From Lachnospiraceae bacterium (GTDB lineage Bacteria; Bacillota_A; Clostridia; Lachnospirales; Lachnospiraceae), in the NCBI GenBank assembly GCA_017391465.1, contig JAFOYH010000060.1, positions 13,734 through 77,733 of the forward strand: 64,000 nt of DNA. Reading direction: 5' to 3'. Below, one piece after another: positions 54,025 through 61,613 of this stretch. Position 1 is the stretch's first letter, and each line of letters opens with the position of its first letter. A program made the translations under genes and the position numbers. The notes beneath the pieces were generated by a model. That model was not told the DNA's origin and ran no database searches. It saw only the letters and a list, made by a program, of their open reading frames with translations.

Positions 54025-54188
54025 TACTTTGGTTTATTCCTGCTCAAAAATATTTTTGATAATCATTCCTATTTTCTTTCTAAAAGTGGCATATGCAACT
54101 GTTTTAATCGTAAAATCATGTATAATAAAGCCATAAAGAAAAACAATAACTCAAAAGAATAGATACAAAACCTAAGGAGGACTTAATT

Positions 54189-54563
54189 ATGAAATTTTAT
54201 GTATGTGAACATTGTGGAAATATTATTCAGTTTGTAAAAGAAAGTGGCGTTCCAGTGATGTGCTGCGGACAGAAAATGAAAGAACTCGTTCCTGGAGTGA
54301 GTGATGGTGCTCTTGAGAAACATGTACCTGCAGTTAAGGTTGAAGGTAATAAAGTGATCGTTGAAGTTGGCAGTGTTGAACATCCAATGCTCGATGTACA
54401 CTACATCGAATGGATCATTCTTGAATCCGAAAAAGGCTTCCAGAAAGTAGACCTTAAACCGGATCAGGCTCCAAGAGCAGAATTCTTATTAGCAGACGGT
54501 GATAAACCAGTCGCAGCTTACGAATACTGCAATCTTCATGGTCTTTGGAAAGCAGATATCTAA
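54189..54563 (+). CDS. dfx: Desulfoferrodoxin (superoxide reductase)
   Basis: Reduces superoxide to peroxide without making oxygen. The 124 residues have the N-terminal FeCys4 site (CEHC at 6-9, CC at 25-26) and the catalytic FeHis4Cys site (EKHVP, VEHPM, DVHYIEW, CNLHG near the end). This is the two-iron form. Strong AAGGAGG site. Its last two codons, stop and terminator 5' half are duplicated at 59434-59480, marking the insertion point of the downstream island. Confidence 0.95.
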   Translation: MKFYVCEHCGNIIQFVKESGVPVMCCGQKMKELVPGVSDGALEKHVPAVKVEGNKVIVEVGSVEHPMLDVHYIEWIILESEKGFQKVDLKPDQAPRAEFLLADGDKPVAAYEYCNLHGLWKADI

Positions 54564-54599
54564 TAAGTGTATATGATATTAAGAACTAAGCCCTCTGCA
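54553..54599. repeat. Left copy of 47-bp direct repeat (attL-like)
   Basis: Perfectly identical to 59434-59480. It starts in the last two codons of dfx (GAT ATC TAA) and ends at CCCTCTGCA, the 5' half of the terminator. The bases just outside differ in both copies. Confidence 0.9.
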
Positions 54600-54622
54600 A
54601 AGATAAGATTGCGGAGGGCTTT
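54589..54622 (+). terminator. dfx terminator (left version)
   Basis: AGCCCTCTGCAA pairs with TTGCGGAGGGCT (one U-G pair) around 8 nt, followed by TT. It is weaker than the version at 59470-59499, as expected if the island rebuilt the terminator at insertion. Confidence 0.75.
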
Positions 54623-54749
54623 CATATATGTTTGCCATATTTTGTATTTAGTTTTATTGAAATACATTATACATATATATGTACTAGTAATTTTTTTATG
54701 TTAATTATATAATAAATCACAAAATACAAACAAAGAAAGAAGAATTTCT

Positions 54750-55733
54750 ATGGGAAACAGAATTGACAAACCAAAACAGACTGCTCAACAACTGATTACC
54801 AAAATGAAAGATGAAAAAGGCATTAGCTTTAAATATATCTCAGAAGTAGACGCAGAAAATTACTTAGCAAATGTTAATAATTATCTGCGAATCGCTGCCT
54901 ATCGTAAAAATTACCAAAAACACCAAAAGGGTATCAATACTGGCAAATATATTGATTTAGATTTCTCTTATTTAAAAGAATTATCTACTATCGATATGCA
55001 TTTTCGGTTTGTAGTTTCTAAAATGTGTCTGGATATCGAGCATGATTTAAAAGTTAAATTATTAAAAGATATCGAAAGTGATCCGTCTACAGATGGCTAT
55101 GATATTGTAAAAAACTTTTTAGATCAAAATGCCTATATTATTGGTAAACTCGAAGCTACCAGTGCTTCTCCATTTACAAGTGATTTAATCCACAAATATT
55201 TTACAATCAATTGTATATTCAATCATGTAAAACATAAAAAAGAAAATAAGATTACAGCTTATGATGACTGTCCGGCATGGGTTCTTTTAGAAATACTTAC
55301 ATTTGGAGATTTTATTAGATTTTATGAATTTTATTATTCTTCCAGAAAATTTCCTAAATTATCAACACCTGTCATAAACCTAGTCAAAAGTCTTCGAAAT
55401 GGAGCCGCACACAACAACTGTATTTTAGCAGACCTAGAACATGGCACATCCAATGCACCATCCGAAATAAGCCAGGAAATTGCCAAAATCAAATCGATTA
55501 ACAAAAATCAACGTAAAAAGAAACTGTCCTGTAGACCTATGTTGGAGTTTACATGTTTACTTTATGTATATAAACTGGTTGTTTCGGATAAGGTAAAATA
55601 CCATAGAATAAAAGAACTTAAGGATTTATTTTTCACACGAATACCAGAAAAGAAAGGCTTCTTTAAAAATAATGAATTGATTACAAGTAATTACCATTTT
55701 GCATGTAAAGTGATTTCAGCATTTTTTAGTTGA
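54750..55733 (+). CDS. Abi_2 family protein with HEPN-type motif (AbiD/AbiF-like)
   Basis: Abortive-infection family protein of 327 residues, predicted soluble. The N-terminal half has ISFKYISEVDAENYLANVNNYLR typical of Abi_2 (quoted in part: EVDAENYLANVNNYLR) and FRFVVSKMCLDIEHDLK. Around residue 216 SLRNGAAHNNC gives R216-x4-H221, the catalytic RX4-6H motif of HEPN ribonucleases. I therefore expect an RNase toxin that shuts down the cell after phage infection; that is inference. It is in the island between dfx repeats, with low GC. A strong promoter and a roughly 60-nt RNA follow directly, possibly its antitoxin. Confidence 0.8.
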   Translation: MGNRIDKPKQTAQQLITKMKDEKGISFKYISEVDAENYLANVNNYLRIAAYRKNYQKHQKGINTGKYIDLDFSYLKELSTIDMHFRFVVSKMCLDIEHDLKVKLLKDIESDPSTDGYDIVKNFLDQNAYIIGKLEATSASPFTSDLIHKYFTINCIFNHVKHKKENKITAYDDCPAWVLLEILTFGDFIRFYEFYYSSRKFPKLSTPVINLVKSLRNGAAHNNCILADLEHGTSNAPSEISQEIAKIKSINKNQRKKKLSCRPMLEFTCLLYVYKLVVSDKVKYHRIKELKDLFFTRIPEKKGFFKNNELITSNYHFACKVISAFFS

Positions 55734-55776
55734 CATAAATTGCTTATTTTTGTCAAGATGAATTTTTACTGAAATG

Positions 55777-55805
55777 TTGACAAATCAATATAATACACAT
55801 ATAAT
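55777..55805 (+). promoter_or_regulatory. Consensus sigma-A promoter downstream of the Abi gene
   Basis: TTGACA (55777-55782), 17-bp spacer, TATAAT (55800-55805): an exact consensus in both boxes. No gene follows on this strand; only the short RNA does. Confidence 0.8.
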
Positions 55806-55811
55806 AAGTGC

Positions 55812-55872
55812 AGAATCATAAAAACAATTGTGTTTTTGTAAGAACGGCGTTACGACGGCGTTCTATTTTTTT
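55812..55872 (+). ncRNA. Tiny RNA (about 61 nt) beside the Abi gene
   Basis: From the predicted start to a terminator. First hairpin: ATAAAAACA (55818-55826), loop ATTG, TGTTTTTGT (55831-55839). Second: AGAACG-G-CGT (55841-55850), loop TACG, A-C-G-G-CGTTCT (55855-55864), followed by A and seven T's, an intrinsic terminator. No start codon with ribosome site lies inside. I infer an RNA regulator or antitoxin for the Abi protein; a stand-alone sRNA is also possible. Confidence 0.55.
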
Positions 55873-56021
55873 GCCAAATTTTAAAATACTTTAAGTTTTT
55901 CACGCAACTTTTTATAGGGTATAATTATACCCTATGTCGTCTGAAGTCCTATTTTACTTCTGAATTCTTTCGCACATTCCTCAAGGGGTTTATGTTTAAA
56001 TATTTAATTGTTCTGGATGCT
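55873..56021. promoter_or_regulatory. Spacer with a perfect 22-bp palindrome
   Basis: 55914-55935 is a perfect 22-bp palindrome, ATAGGGTATAA followed by TTATACCCTAT. It lies in the 3' region of the convergent ATPase. A GAAGT/ACTTC stem follows at about 55942. Either an operator or a protein-binding/recombination site; no gene is seen. Confidence 0.55.
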
Positions 56022-57800
56022 CTACACCATAAACATTTTCAAATATTCTTCCACATTCAAATATTGTACATCATCAACCATCTGGGTCTCGCCACGGTAC
56101 AGTACATACTTTCCAGTAATCGTACCATAACGGAATTCGGTATCCATACATTTCTTCTCATCAAGCAAGTATCTTGTCTGCTGTTGGACAATTTCTTTGC
56201 TATATTTTATTTCATATATTTCACAAGAAGCTGTTTCCGGATTGAAGATAACCATATCGAATTCCCCTACGTCAAAAAGCAATTTGAACACTTCACACGC
56301 TGGTCTTGCCATTTTGGTTTCGAGAAGTACAATATCCTCCAACATACGTCCTCGCACATCGCTGAGAATTCTTTGTGTAACTGCATTTCGCTCTGCCAAT
56401 GGAAGAGTACGGAATACATCATCATTCATTAAAGATTTAATGAGAGATTCTGCTTGGGAATAACGCATACCAGGTTGAGAAACAGCAGTATGTTTTTCTT
56501 TTTTGTTCAAATTTGACATATAGACTACATCCAAATCAATTGTCAAATCCAACAGATCTAAATACTCTTTGATTTCATACCGATGAGCATCCGTCAATTC
56601 TACTTGCAACTCTGGTTTATTCTTAATATTTAAAAGTTCCATGAGTTGTTCTGTAATTTGTTCCGCATCAACTCTATAGAGAATATCATTTGGCTCTTCT
56701 CGATCTCGGAGAAGATTCTTGGCTGATAAAGACAAATCTGATGAACGGAAATCTTTTGTCAGAACTTCTATTATGAAACGATGATTCATATCTTCCACAA
56801 TTCTGTTAATTGCATTGGTCAGCTCCCGTGCCTCATATAATTCAGCCAAATAACGAAAATGACCTTCATACTGATAGTTTTTTAAGGAATGCTGAATGTT
56901 GTGTGCAATAGCACTGTCAACATATTCCGCAGTACTTTCTTTCGTTGCGAAAGTCATTCCCAATTTATTGTAATCAACTCCACCGAGACTCATTGTACCG
57001 CCATAACGGATATATTCATCTATCCCTTTTAAACCCAAAACTCCTTCAAATTCTCTGTACGGTACAAAGGTCGTATGAAGCATATAGCATCTATCATATA
57101 ATTCTCTGTCTTCTGAAAATACAAATCCAAGAGAATCTGTGCCGGAAAGGACAATTTTAATTCCTCTCGTTGCATATACATCGGAAAACAATGCGGCCCC
57201 TTCAATAAAGTCATCCATCAATGTCACTTCATCAATGAATAAATAGCGATATCCTAAATCTGATAATCGTTTTAAATCGAGATTCATTCGTGCAAGATTC
57301 AATGTACTATTCACTTGCATGAAAGCAGTTTTCTCAAGCATGTCTTCAGGCATTTCAGCTATCAACTGACGAATCAAAGTAGTCTTACCAGTTCGACGCA
57401 GACCATACAAAATGAATACTCTATCAGTACTGTTTCCATAAACATAATCATGAATTTTGGAAAAACATTCTCTTTTCTGCCACTGAGCAGTCGGTTCTGC
57501 AAATTCTTTTAATTCCTTACCTCGTAATACATATGAAAAGAATTCAACTTCCTCCTTCGATTCATATGGTTTTTCTCCTGCAGCTTTGATTTTTTTCTCT
57601 AAATCTTTACGAGTAGATATTTTAAATGATAGTTCTTCTAATTCGTCTGGCTTCACAACTCGGTTTCGTTGTTTCCTTGTTTCTTTATCCGTCCATTGGT
57701 AGTATGGATAACGTTTTCCATTGATTGTTTTATAAGTAATATTTCCTGGTGGTAATTGAGATATATATTCTTTAAAATATTCAATTTTTGTCTTATCCAT
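56022..57800 (-). CDS. AAA ATPase with PD-(D/E)xK-like C-terminal domain
   Basis: A 592-residue ATPase. Residues 1-100 are a charged region of unknown function with KTINGKRYPYYQW. The ATPase core has Walker A YGLRRTGKTT at 132-141 and Walker B YLFIDE at 186-191, typical of the AAA_14/DUF4143-like group. The C-terminal end has GEFDMVIFN and EIYEIKYSKE (near 510-530), the D and E-x-K of a restriction-endonuclease-like fold. Such solitary ATPase-nucleases are common accessory genes of uncertain role; the island context suggests defence or toxin function. A 22-bp-armed palindrome lies just upstream of its start. Confidence 0.8.
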   Translation of the reverse strand: MDKTKIEYFKEYISQLPPGNITYKTINGKRYPYYQWTDKETRKQRNRVVKPDELEELSFKISTRKDLEKKIKAAGEKPYESKEEVEFFSYVLRGKELKEFAEPTAQWQKRECFSKIHDYVYGNSTDRVFILYGLRRTGKTTLIRQLIAEMPEDMLEKTAFMQVNSTLNLARMNLDLKRLSDLGYRYLFIDEVTLMDDFIEGAALFSDVYATRGIKIVLSGTDSLGFVFSEDRELYDRCYMLHTTFVPYREFEGVLGLKGIDEYIRYGGTMSLGGVDYNKLGMTFATKESTAEYVDSAIAHNIQHSLKNYQYEGHFRYLAELYEARELTNAINRIVEDMNHRFIIEVLTKDFRSSDLSLSAKNLLRDREEPNDILYRVDAEQITEQLMELLNIKNKPELQVELTDAHRYEIKEYLDLLDLTIDLDVVYMSNLNKKEKHTAVSQPGMRYSQAESLIKSLMNDDVFRTLPLAERNAVTQRILSDVRGRMLEDIVLLETKMARPACEVFKLLFDVGEFDMVIFNPETASCEIYEIKYSKEIVQQQTRYLLDEKKCMDTEFRYGTITGKYVLYRGETQMVDDVQYLNVEEYLKMFMV

Positions 57801-57820
57801 AGATACACCTCCTGTCTACT

Positions 57821-57870
57821 TTTAATTTTAACTTATTAACTTTTTCTGTAAAGTTAATAAGTTAAAATTA
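57821..57870. promoter_or_regulatory. 22-bp inverted repeat upstream of the ATPase
   Basis: Arms 57821-57842 and 57849-57870 are perfectly complementary around the loop TTCTGT; the arm contains TTAACTTATTAACTT. It is between the HTH gene and the ATPase start and could be a terminator, operator or both. Confidence 0.8.
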
Positions 57871-57900
57871 AGTTAAAAGATATCGACAAAAAGAGTCATT

Positions 57901-58551
57901 TTATAATTCTGGGTTTTCTAACAAATCCTCAATCGTACACCCAAGCACTCTTGAAAGTTTATAAATTGTTCCCACTTGTGCTTTATCAATATCATTTACC
58001 TTTTGCTCGTACATCTGTATCGAACGAAGTTTCACTCCGGAAAGCTTTGCAAGTTCTGTTTGTGAGATTCCACGATTCTCACGTATTGTCTTCAAACGAG
58101 TTTCCTGTTCAATTGCGTTATACTTCTTAGTCATATCTTCAACGAAATGTTCAATATCCATTTCGTGATATACACTGTACATAGAGATGATTTCTGTAAG
58201 CGAAATTCTTGAAAAAATATCTTTAAAACGTTTGCATGTTATCCATTGATATTCGGCTAATGCCCATCCAGCCCAAAATATATTAGATCTATCTCCAGAA
58301 ATAAATTCTACTGGAAATGTACGATTTGGATAAGCATATGAAATTACTTTTCTCGCCAATTCTATTCCTGACATGCCTGAAACAATAGCGGGATTTCCTC
58401 TCTCAAATTTATCCGCATATCCTGACTGCACAAAAAGTTTAGAAACTAATTCCACATCCATTCCACATATTCTTATTGCATAATCAAACATTTCCGCCAA
58501 ATTTTGCTTAGCATCAAATAGATAAAATTCGCTGTATGCGTGAATCATCAT
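57901..58551 (-). CDS. HTH protein, partner of the DUF3990 gene (putative antitoxin)
   Basis: A 216-residue protein with a C-terminal XRE HTH (about 154-208: ENRGISQTELAKLSGVKLRS) and an N-terminal helical region of about 130 residues (MFDYAIRICGMDVELV, WAGWALAEYQWITC) that I do not recognise and that may bind the toxin. Its start overlaps the DUF3990 gene by 38 bp, so the two are a coupled cassette. Expected to neutralise the toxin and repress the promoter at 59251-59279. Confidence 0.75.
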   Translation of the reverse strand: MMIHAYSEFYLFDAKQNLAEMFDYAIRICGMDVELVSKLFVQSGYADKFERGNPAIVSGMSGIELARKVISYAYPNRTFPVEFISGDRSNIFWAGWALAEYQWITCKRFKDIFSRISLTEIISMYSVYHEMDIEHFVEDMTKKYNAIEQETRLKTIRENRGISQTELAKLSGVKLRSIQMYEQKVNDIDKAQVGTIYKLSRVLGCTIEDLLENPEL

Positions 58552-59212
58552 TTTTCATCTCCTCTCTGAGAATATCCAAAACGAAGATATCATCTTTATA
58601 AGAACGACCTTTACGAATTTCATTTCGATAGGTTTCTCTTGCACCGGAATCTCTGCTGATAAATTTAGGATAATAGATTGTTTTATCAGCAAGCTCCACT
58701 TCCTCAAATTTCAGATTATCAAAAGCCTTTTCGGAAATTAATACTGTCTGTTCACCTAACTTACCAAGTCTAAGAGCTTGATTTAACGTACGCAGAGGTA
58801 ATCCATTTTGAACAAATGATTCTGCAAAAGAGAAGTAAGAATCATCTGCTCGGTATCCGATAACAACATCATAATCTGATAAATCAATCGAAAAGTTTTC
58901 GATAATGTACTCCCTGGCATCGATCGCAATTTCATTGGAAAGACGAAATGTTCTGTTTTTTAATAATAATGCCATCCAATGCAAAATATTATAATTACCA
59001 TCTAACAAATTCAAAACTTTTAACAAATCCTGTTCGAGAGAGTATTTATTTACAAATCCATCTGTATTTTGTTTACATGCCCATTCCATAGCCATCGGCA
59101 ATTCTCTGGTACAATAAAATCCTCGTCCATAATCATTATTGATTTTACCAAGATGGAAATCCGGTTTCTCAATCACATGATCAGAACCATGTAATAATTC
59201 AATTTTACTCAT
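58514..59212 (-). CDS. DUF3990 protein (ADP-ribosyltransferase-like toxin)
   Basis: From the ATG at 59212 (GGAGGTGCGAC upstream) it has 232 residues. The N-terminus has the DUF3990 signature LLHGSDHVIEKPDFHLGK and DYGRGFYCTRELPMAMEWA, a pattern shared with small ADP-ribosyltransferase-like toxins. Late residues carry YRADDSYFSF and ELADKTIYY. The target is unknown. It is the first gene of the pair, opposite to the usual antitoxin-first order. Confidence 0.75.
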   Translation of the reverse strand: MSKIELLHGSDHVIEKPDFHLGKINNDYGRGFYCTRELPMAMEWACKQNTDGFVNKYSLEQDLLKVLNLLDGNYNILHWMALLLKNRTFRLSNEIAIDAREYIIENFSIDLSDYDVVIGYRADDSYFSFAESFVQNGLPLRTLNQALRLGKLGEQTVLISEKAFDNLKFEEVELADKTIYYPKFISRDSGARETYRNEIRKGRSYKDDIFVLDILREEMKNDDSRIQRILSI

Positions 59213-59227
59213 GTCGCACCTCCAAAC

Positions 59228-59279
59228 TATCATTGTGATGATATATTTTTATTGTATCATTCCAATGATATCTTTTCAA
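59228..59279 (-). promoter_or_regulatory. DUF3990/HTH promoter with paired operators
   Basis: Minus-strand TTGAAA (59274-59279), 17-bp spacer, TACAAT (59251-59256). Palindrome TATCATTCCAATGATA (59255-59270) fills the spacer and a second, TATCATTGTGATGATA (59228-59243), lies downstream, 27 bp away. Confidence 0.7.
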
Positions 59280-59375
59280 GATTTCCAACTATAATTCTTT
59301 ATTCAAATATAATATTCATAATTCTTAATTCAACAAGATACTTTTCTCCATCTGAATATCCATTACTTTCTCCGC

Positions 59376-59440
59376 CATTACTTCGCACCTCCATTTCCAA
59401 AGATACGATGATCTGGAATTGCCACACAGACATCAGATAT
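59376..59440 (-). pseudogene. Possible C-terminal remnant of a lost gene
   Basis: On the minus strand the frame ISDVCVAIPDHRIFGNGGAK ends at TAA, immediately followed by ATGG and a 17-codon frame with GGAGG upstream. The frame meets a stop codon inside the 47-bp repeat just upstream. It looks like the tail of a gene truncated at the island edge; no family recognised. Confidence 0.3.
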
Positions 59441-59480
59441 CTAATAAGTGTATATGATATTAAGAACTAAGCCCTCTGCA
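59434..59480. repeat. Right copy of 47-bp direct repeat (attR-like)
   Basis: Identical to 54553-54599, including the dfx codons GAT ATC TAA, though no dfx gene precedes it. Confidence 0.9.
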
Positions 59481-59499
59481 CCGTGCAGAGGGCTTTTTT
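59470..59499 (+). terminator. Original dfx terminator, now at island right edge
   Basis: AGCCCTCTGCA and TGCAGAGGGCT pair perfectly around CCG, followed by TTTTT. It points in the dfx direction, supporting that the island was inserted between dfx and this terminator. Confidence 0.8.
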
Positions 59500-59521
59500 A
59501 TATCTAACTTTTAAATTAACT

Positions 59522-60121
59522 TTATCTCTCATCAGCTATCAGTAACGCTCTGCATGGCGAACCATCCGAACCGGATAGATTCAGAGGCGCAGCATTCAAA
59601 AAATAAACCCCTTCTGAAACCTCTGACAAGCGAATTCCTTCAAGCAAAATAACATTGGCATTCAAAAGTAAAAGATGTACCTCCATCGGCGCATCTTCCG
59701 GCCCAAAAGTCTGAGATTCATTTCCCAGAAGCAAAATTTCTGCAGAGGCAAATACTTTCGCTGCTTCCGAAGAAACTTCTGCATCTCCCTTAATCAAAAT
59801 TCTTTTTGCCGCTTCCATATTCTGTTCTTTTGCTTTTTCAATTATTTTTACAGCATCGTCGCCAGAAACAATTCCCTGATATTCCGCCACATAAGCCATT
59901 CCCACAAACGCCTCTAAGCTTATAGCATCCACCGTTTTTCCACCTTTAAGAAAATGATATGGCGCATCAATATGTGTGCCGTTGTGAGCACACATGCTAA
60001 ATGCCGTCAGATTATACAGGTCTCCTTTTTCCATGAAATTAAGTATCTTTTTTTTCGGTGCCGGATCACCAGGATATACCTGACAACTGAAAACTTCCTG
60101 AGAAATATCGAAGATTTTCAT
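59522..60121 (-). CDS. Cyclase family protein (kynurenine formamidase-like)
   Basis: Metal-dependent hydrolase or amidase of 199 residues with the signature HNGTHIDAPYHF near residue 45, which supplies the metal ligands. Family members hydrolyse N-formylkynurenine, isatin or related cyclic amides; substrate unknown here. Overlaps the upstream DUF5714 gene by 4 bp (ATGA), so they are translated together. Confidence 0.88.
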   Translation of the reverse strand: MKIFDISQEVFSCQVYPGDPAPKKKILNFMEKGDLYNLTAFSMCAHNGTHIDAPYHFLKGGKTVDAISLEAFVGMAYVAEYQGIVSGDDAVKIIEKAKEQNMEAAKRILIKGDAEVSSEAAKVFASAEILLLGNESQTFGPEDAPMEVHLLLLNANVILLEGIRLSEVSEGVYFLNAAPLNLSGSDGSPCRALLIADER

Positions 60122-60705
60122 TGCTTATTCTCCTCTGCAAATTCAAGTCTATCTACGCCTGCATAAAACGGGCATCTTTCTTTAATACATTGCTCATTCT
60201 GTTCATTAAAATAACATACAATGTCACTGCTTTCCAATTTTACCTCGTAATTTTCATTGATATGTTCGATAACTTTCTGGAAACTTATAAAAGCATCTCT
60301 TTTACAACATCGCGGCCCGCCTACCTGGGCTAAGCCTGCCAATGCGTTTGATGTAAACGTCATATGTTTACCCCATGAATTGTCTATACTCAATGGCCCC
60401 GTTTTATCAATAATAGAAAGTGCTGCGCCCATAGAACTAACAGCTCCACAAACACCCCACATGCCACATGTGGCTCCCGGCATTTGCAACCCTCTCCGCA
60501 TGAGTTCATATAAACTATCTTTTAAGTTGATATCTCCACCGGCATTAAAATACGCAGTTAATAATGCTGCACCGTCCAAAACATGATGCTCTGGACCATG
60601 CATTCTGACATAGTCCTGATTTGCTATGTTATAAAATATCTCTATTGGATTCTTACTTTTATCTTGCAAACACGTTTCTACAATTTTCTTTGCTCTTTCT
60701 TCCAT
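60118..60705 (-). CDS. DUF5714 domain-containing protein
   Basis: A 195-residue soluble protein. EHHVLDGAALLTAYFNAGGDI near residue 40 (quoted in part: VLDGAALLTAYFNAGGDI) and GATCGMWGVCGAV are family features, as are the two cysteine clusters (CCKRDAF, CIKERCPFY). DUF5714 is often at the C-terminus of methyltransferase-like or radical-SAM proteins; here it stands alone. Cysteines suggest metal binding. Coupled to the cyclase gene; function unknown. Confidence 0.75.
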   Translation of the reverse strand: MEERAKKIVETCLQDKSKNPIEIFYNIANQDYVRMHGPEHHVLDGAALLTAYFNAGGDINLKDSLYELMRRGLQMPGATCGMWGVCGAVSSMGAALSIIDKTGPLSIDNSWGKHMTFTSNALAGLAQVGGPRCCKRDAFISFQKVIEHINENYEVKLESSDIVCYFNEQNEQCIKERCPFYAGVDRLEFAEENKQ

Positions 60706-60841
60706 AAGATTCTTCCACCTTTGCCACCACCATTTTACCTTATCAATTCTATTTTAATATAGCAACTTTCAAATTACCATAAAATCTGTTTTACACATCC
60801 AAAAATATTTCCAAAAATTAATAAATATACCAATAAATAAA

Positions 60842-60872
60842 AGACCCTCTGTGCTACAGAGAGCCTTTTTGT
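60842..60872. terminator. Terminator downstream of the flavodoxin-family gene
   Basis: AGACCCTCTGT, loop GCT, ACAGAGAGCC(T) with TTTTT on the + strand and AAAAGG on the other; bidirectional. Confidence 0.75.
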
Positions 60873-60874
60873 GA

Positions 60875-61492
60875 TTATCGAATAAAATGTGTCCATGCAC
60901 GTTCTTCTGTTTCCGGAAGCCCAAACTGCTCTTTGCCAAGGGCAATACTCTTCATCAAAAATGTCATATTTCTTGCGAGCACACGCATGGTCTGTTTACC
61001 TTCCTCATCCATACTTGCCTGTCCCGGTTCACGACCATGAATCGAATTCCAATACTGACTGGATGCAACCGGCATACCTGAAATAGTAAAGTATTTATTC
61101 AACTCATCAAATGTTGCCGAACATCCGCCACGTCTTGCACATACAACACTTGCTCCAACCTTCATTGTTTTGCTGAATTTTGAACTGTAGAAAAGTCGAT
61201 CAAGAACCGCAATCAATGTGGCATTGGCAGATGCATAATAAACCGGGCTGGCAACAACAAGACCATCCGCTTCTTCAAATTTTGGTGCCAGTTCATTCAC
61301 CACATCGTCGAATACGCACTTACCAAGCTCTGTGCAACGTACACAGGCAATGCAGCCGCGTACTGCCTGATTGCCTACCTGTACAATTTCTACATCCACA
61401 CCTTCTGCCTCAAATACTTTTTTCATTTCGTCTAATGCAAGCGATGTATTGCCATTTATTCTTGGACTTCCATTCAACATTAATACTTTCAT
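60875..61492 (-). CDS. Flavodoxin-family NAD(P)H-dependent oxidoreductase
   Basis: Flavoprotein of 205 residues with the FMN-binding start MKVLMLNGSPRINGNTS and the conserved GLVVASPVYYAS loop. CIACVRCTELGKC is a cysteine motif like that of iron-sulfur flavoproteins, although the spacing may not allow a full cluster. Probably an NAD(P)H:FMN or quinone reductase in the cytosol. Monocistronic, between two terminators. Confidence 0.88.
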   Translation of the reverse strand: MKVLMLNGSPRINGNTSLALDEMKKVFEAEGVDVEIVQVGNQAVRGCIACVRCTELGKCVFDDVVNELAPKFEEADGLVVASPVYYASANATLIAVLDRLFYSSKFSKTMKVGASVVCARRGGCSATFDELNKYFTISGMPVASSQYWNSIHGREPGQASMDEEGKQTMRVLARNMTFLMKSIALGKEQFGLPETEERAWTHFIR

Positions 61493-61577
61493 CTTATATT
61501 TTTCTCCTTCAATTCATAATAAAATGTCTATAAATAAGACTAAGTGAAATTAAAAATTTTTTCAATAGCTTTTTACT

Positions 61578-61613
61578 AAAAAAGTCTCAGGAATAAAATC
61601 CCGAGACTTTTTT
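61578..61613 (-). terminator. Acyltransferase gene terminator overlapping its stop
   Basis: AAAAAAGTCTC (61578-61588) pairs with GAGACTTTTTT (61603-61613). The stem begins inside the last codons of the acyltransferase, so its final residues SGFYS are encoded by the terminator. Confidence 0.85.

Noticed and set aside
54600..59433. Island as prophage or conjugative element
   Set aside because: No integrase, relaxase, replication or structural gene is present.
59252..59470. 72-codon plus-strand open frame at the island right edge
   Set aside because: It overlaps the DUF3990 promoter and the direct repeat, lacks a ribosome site and has unusual composition.
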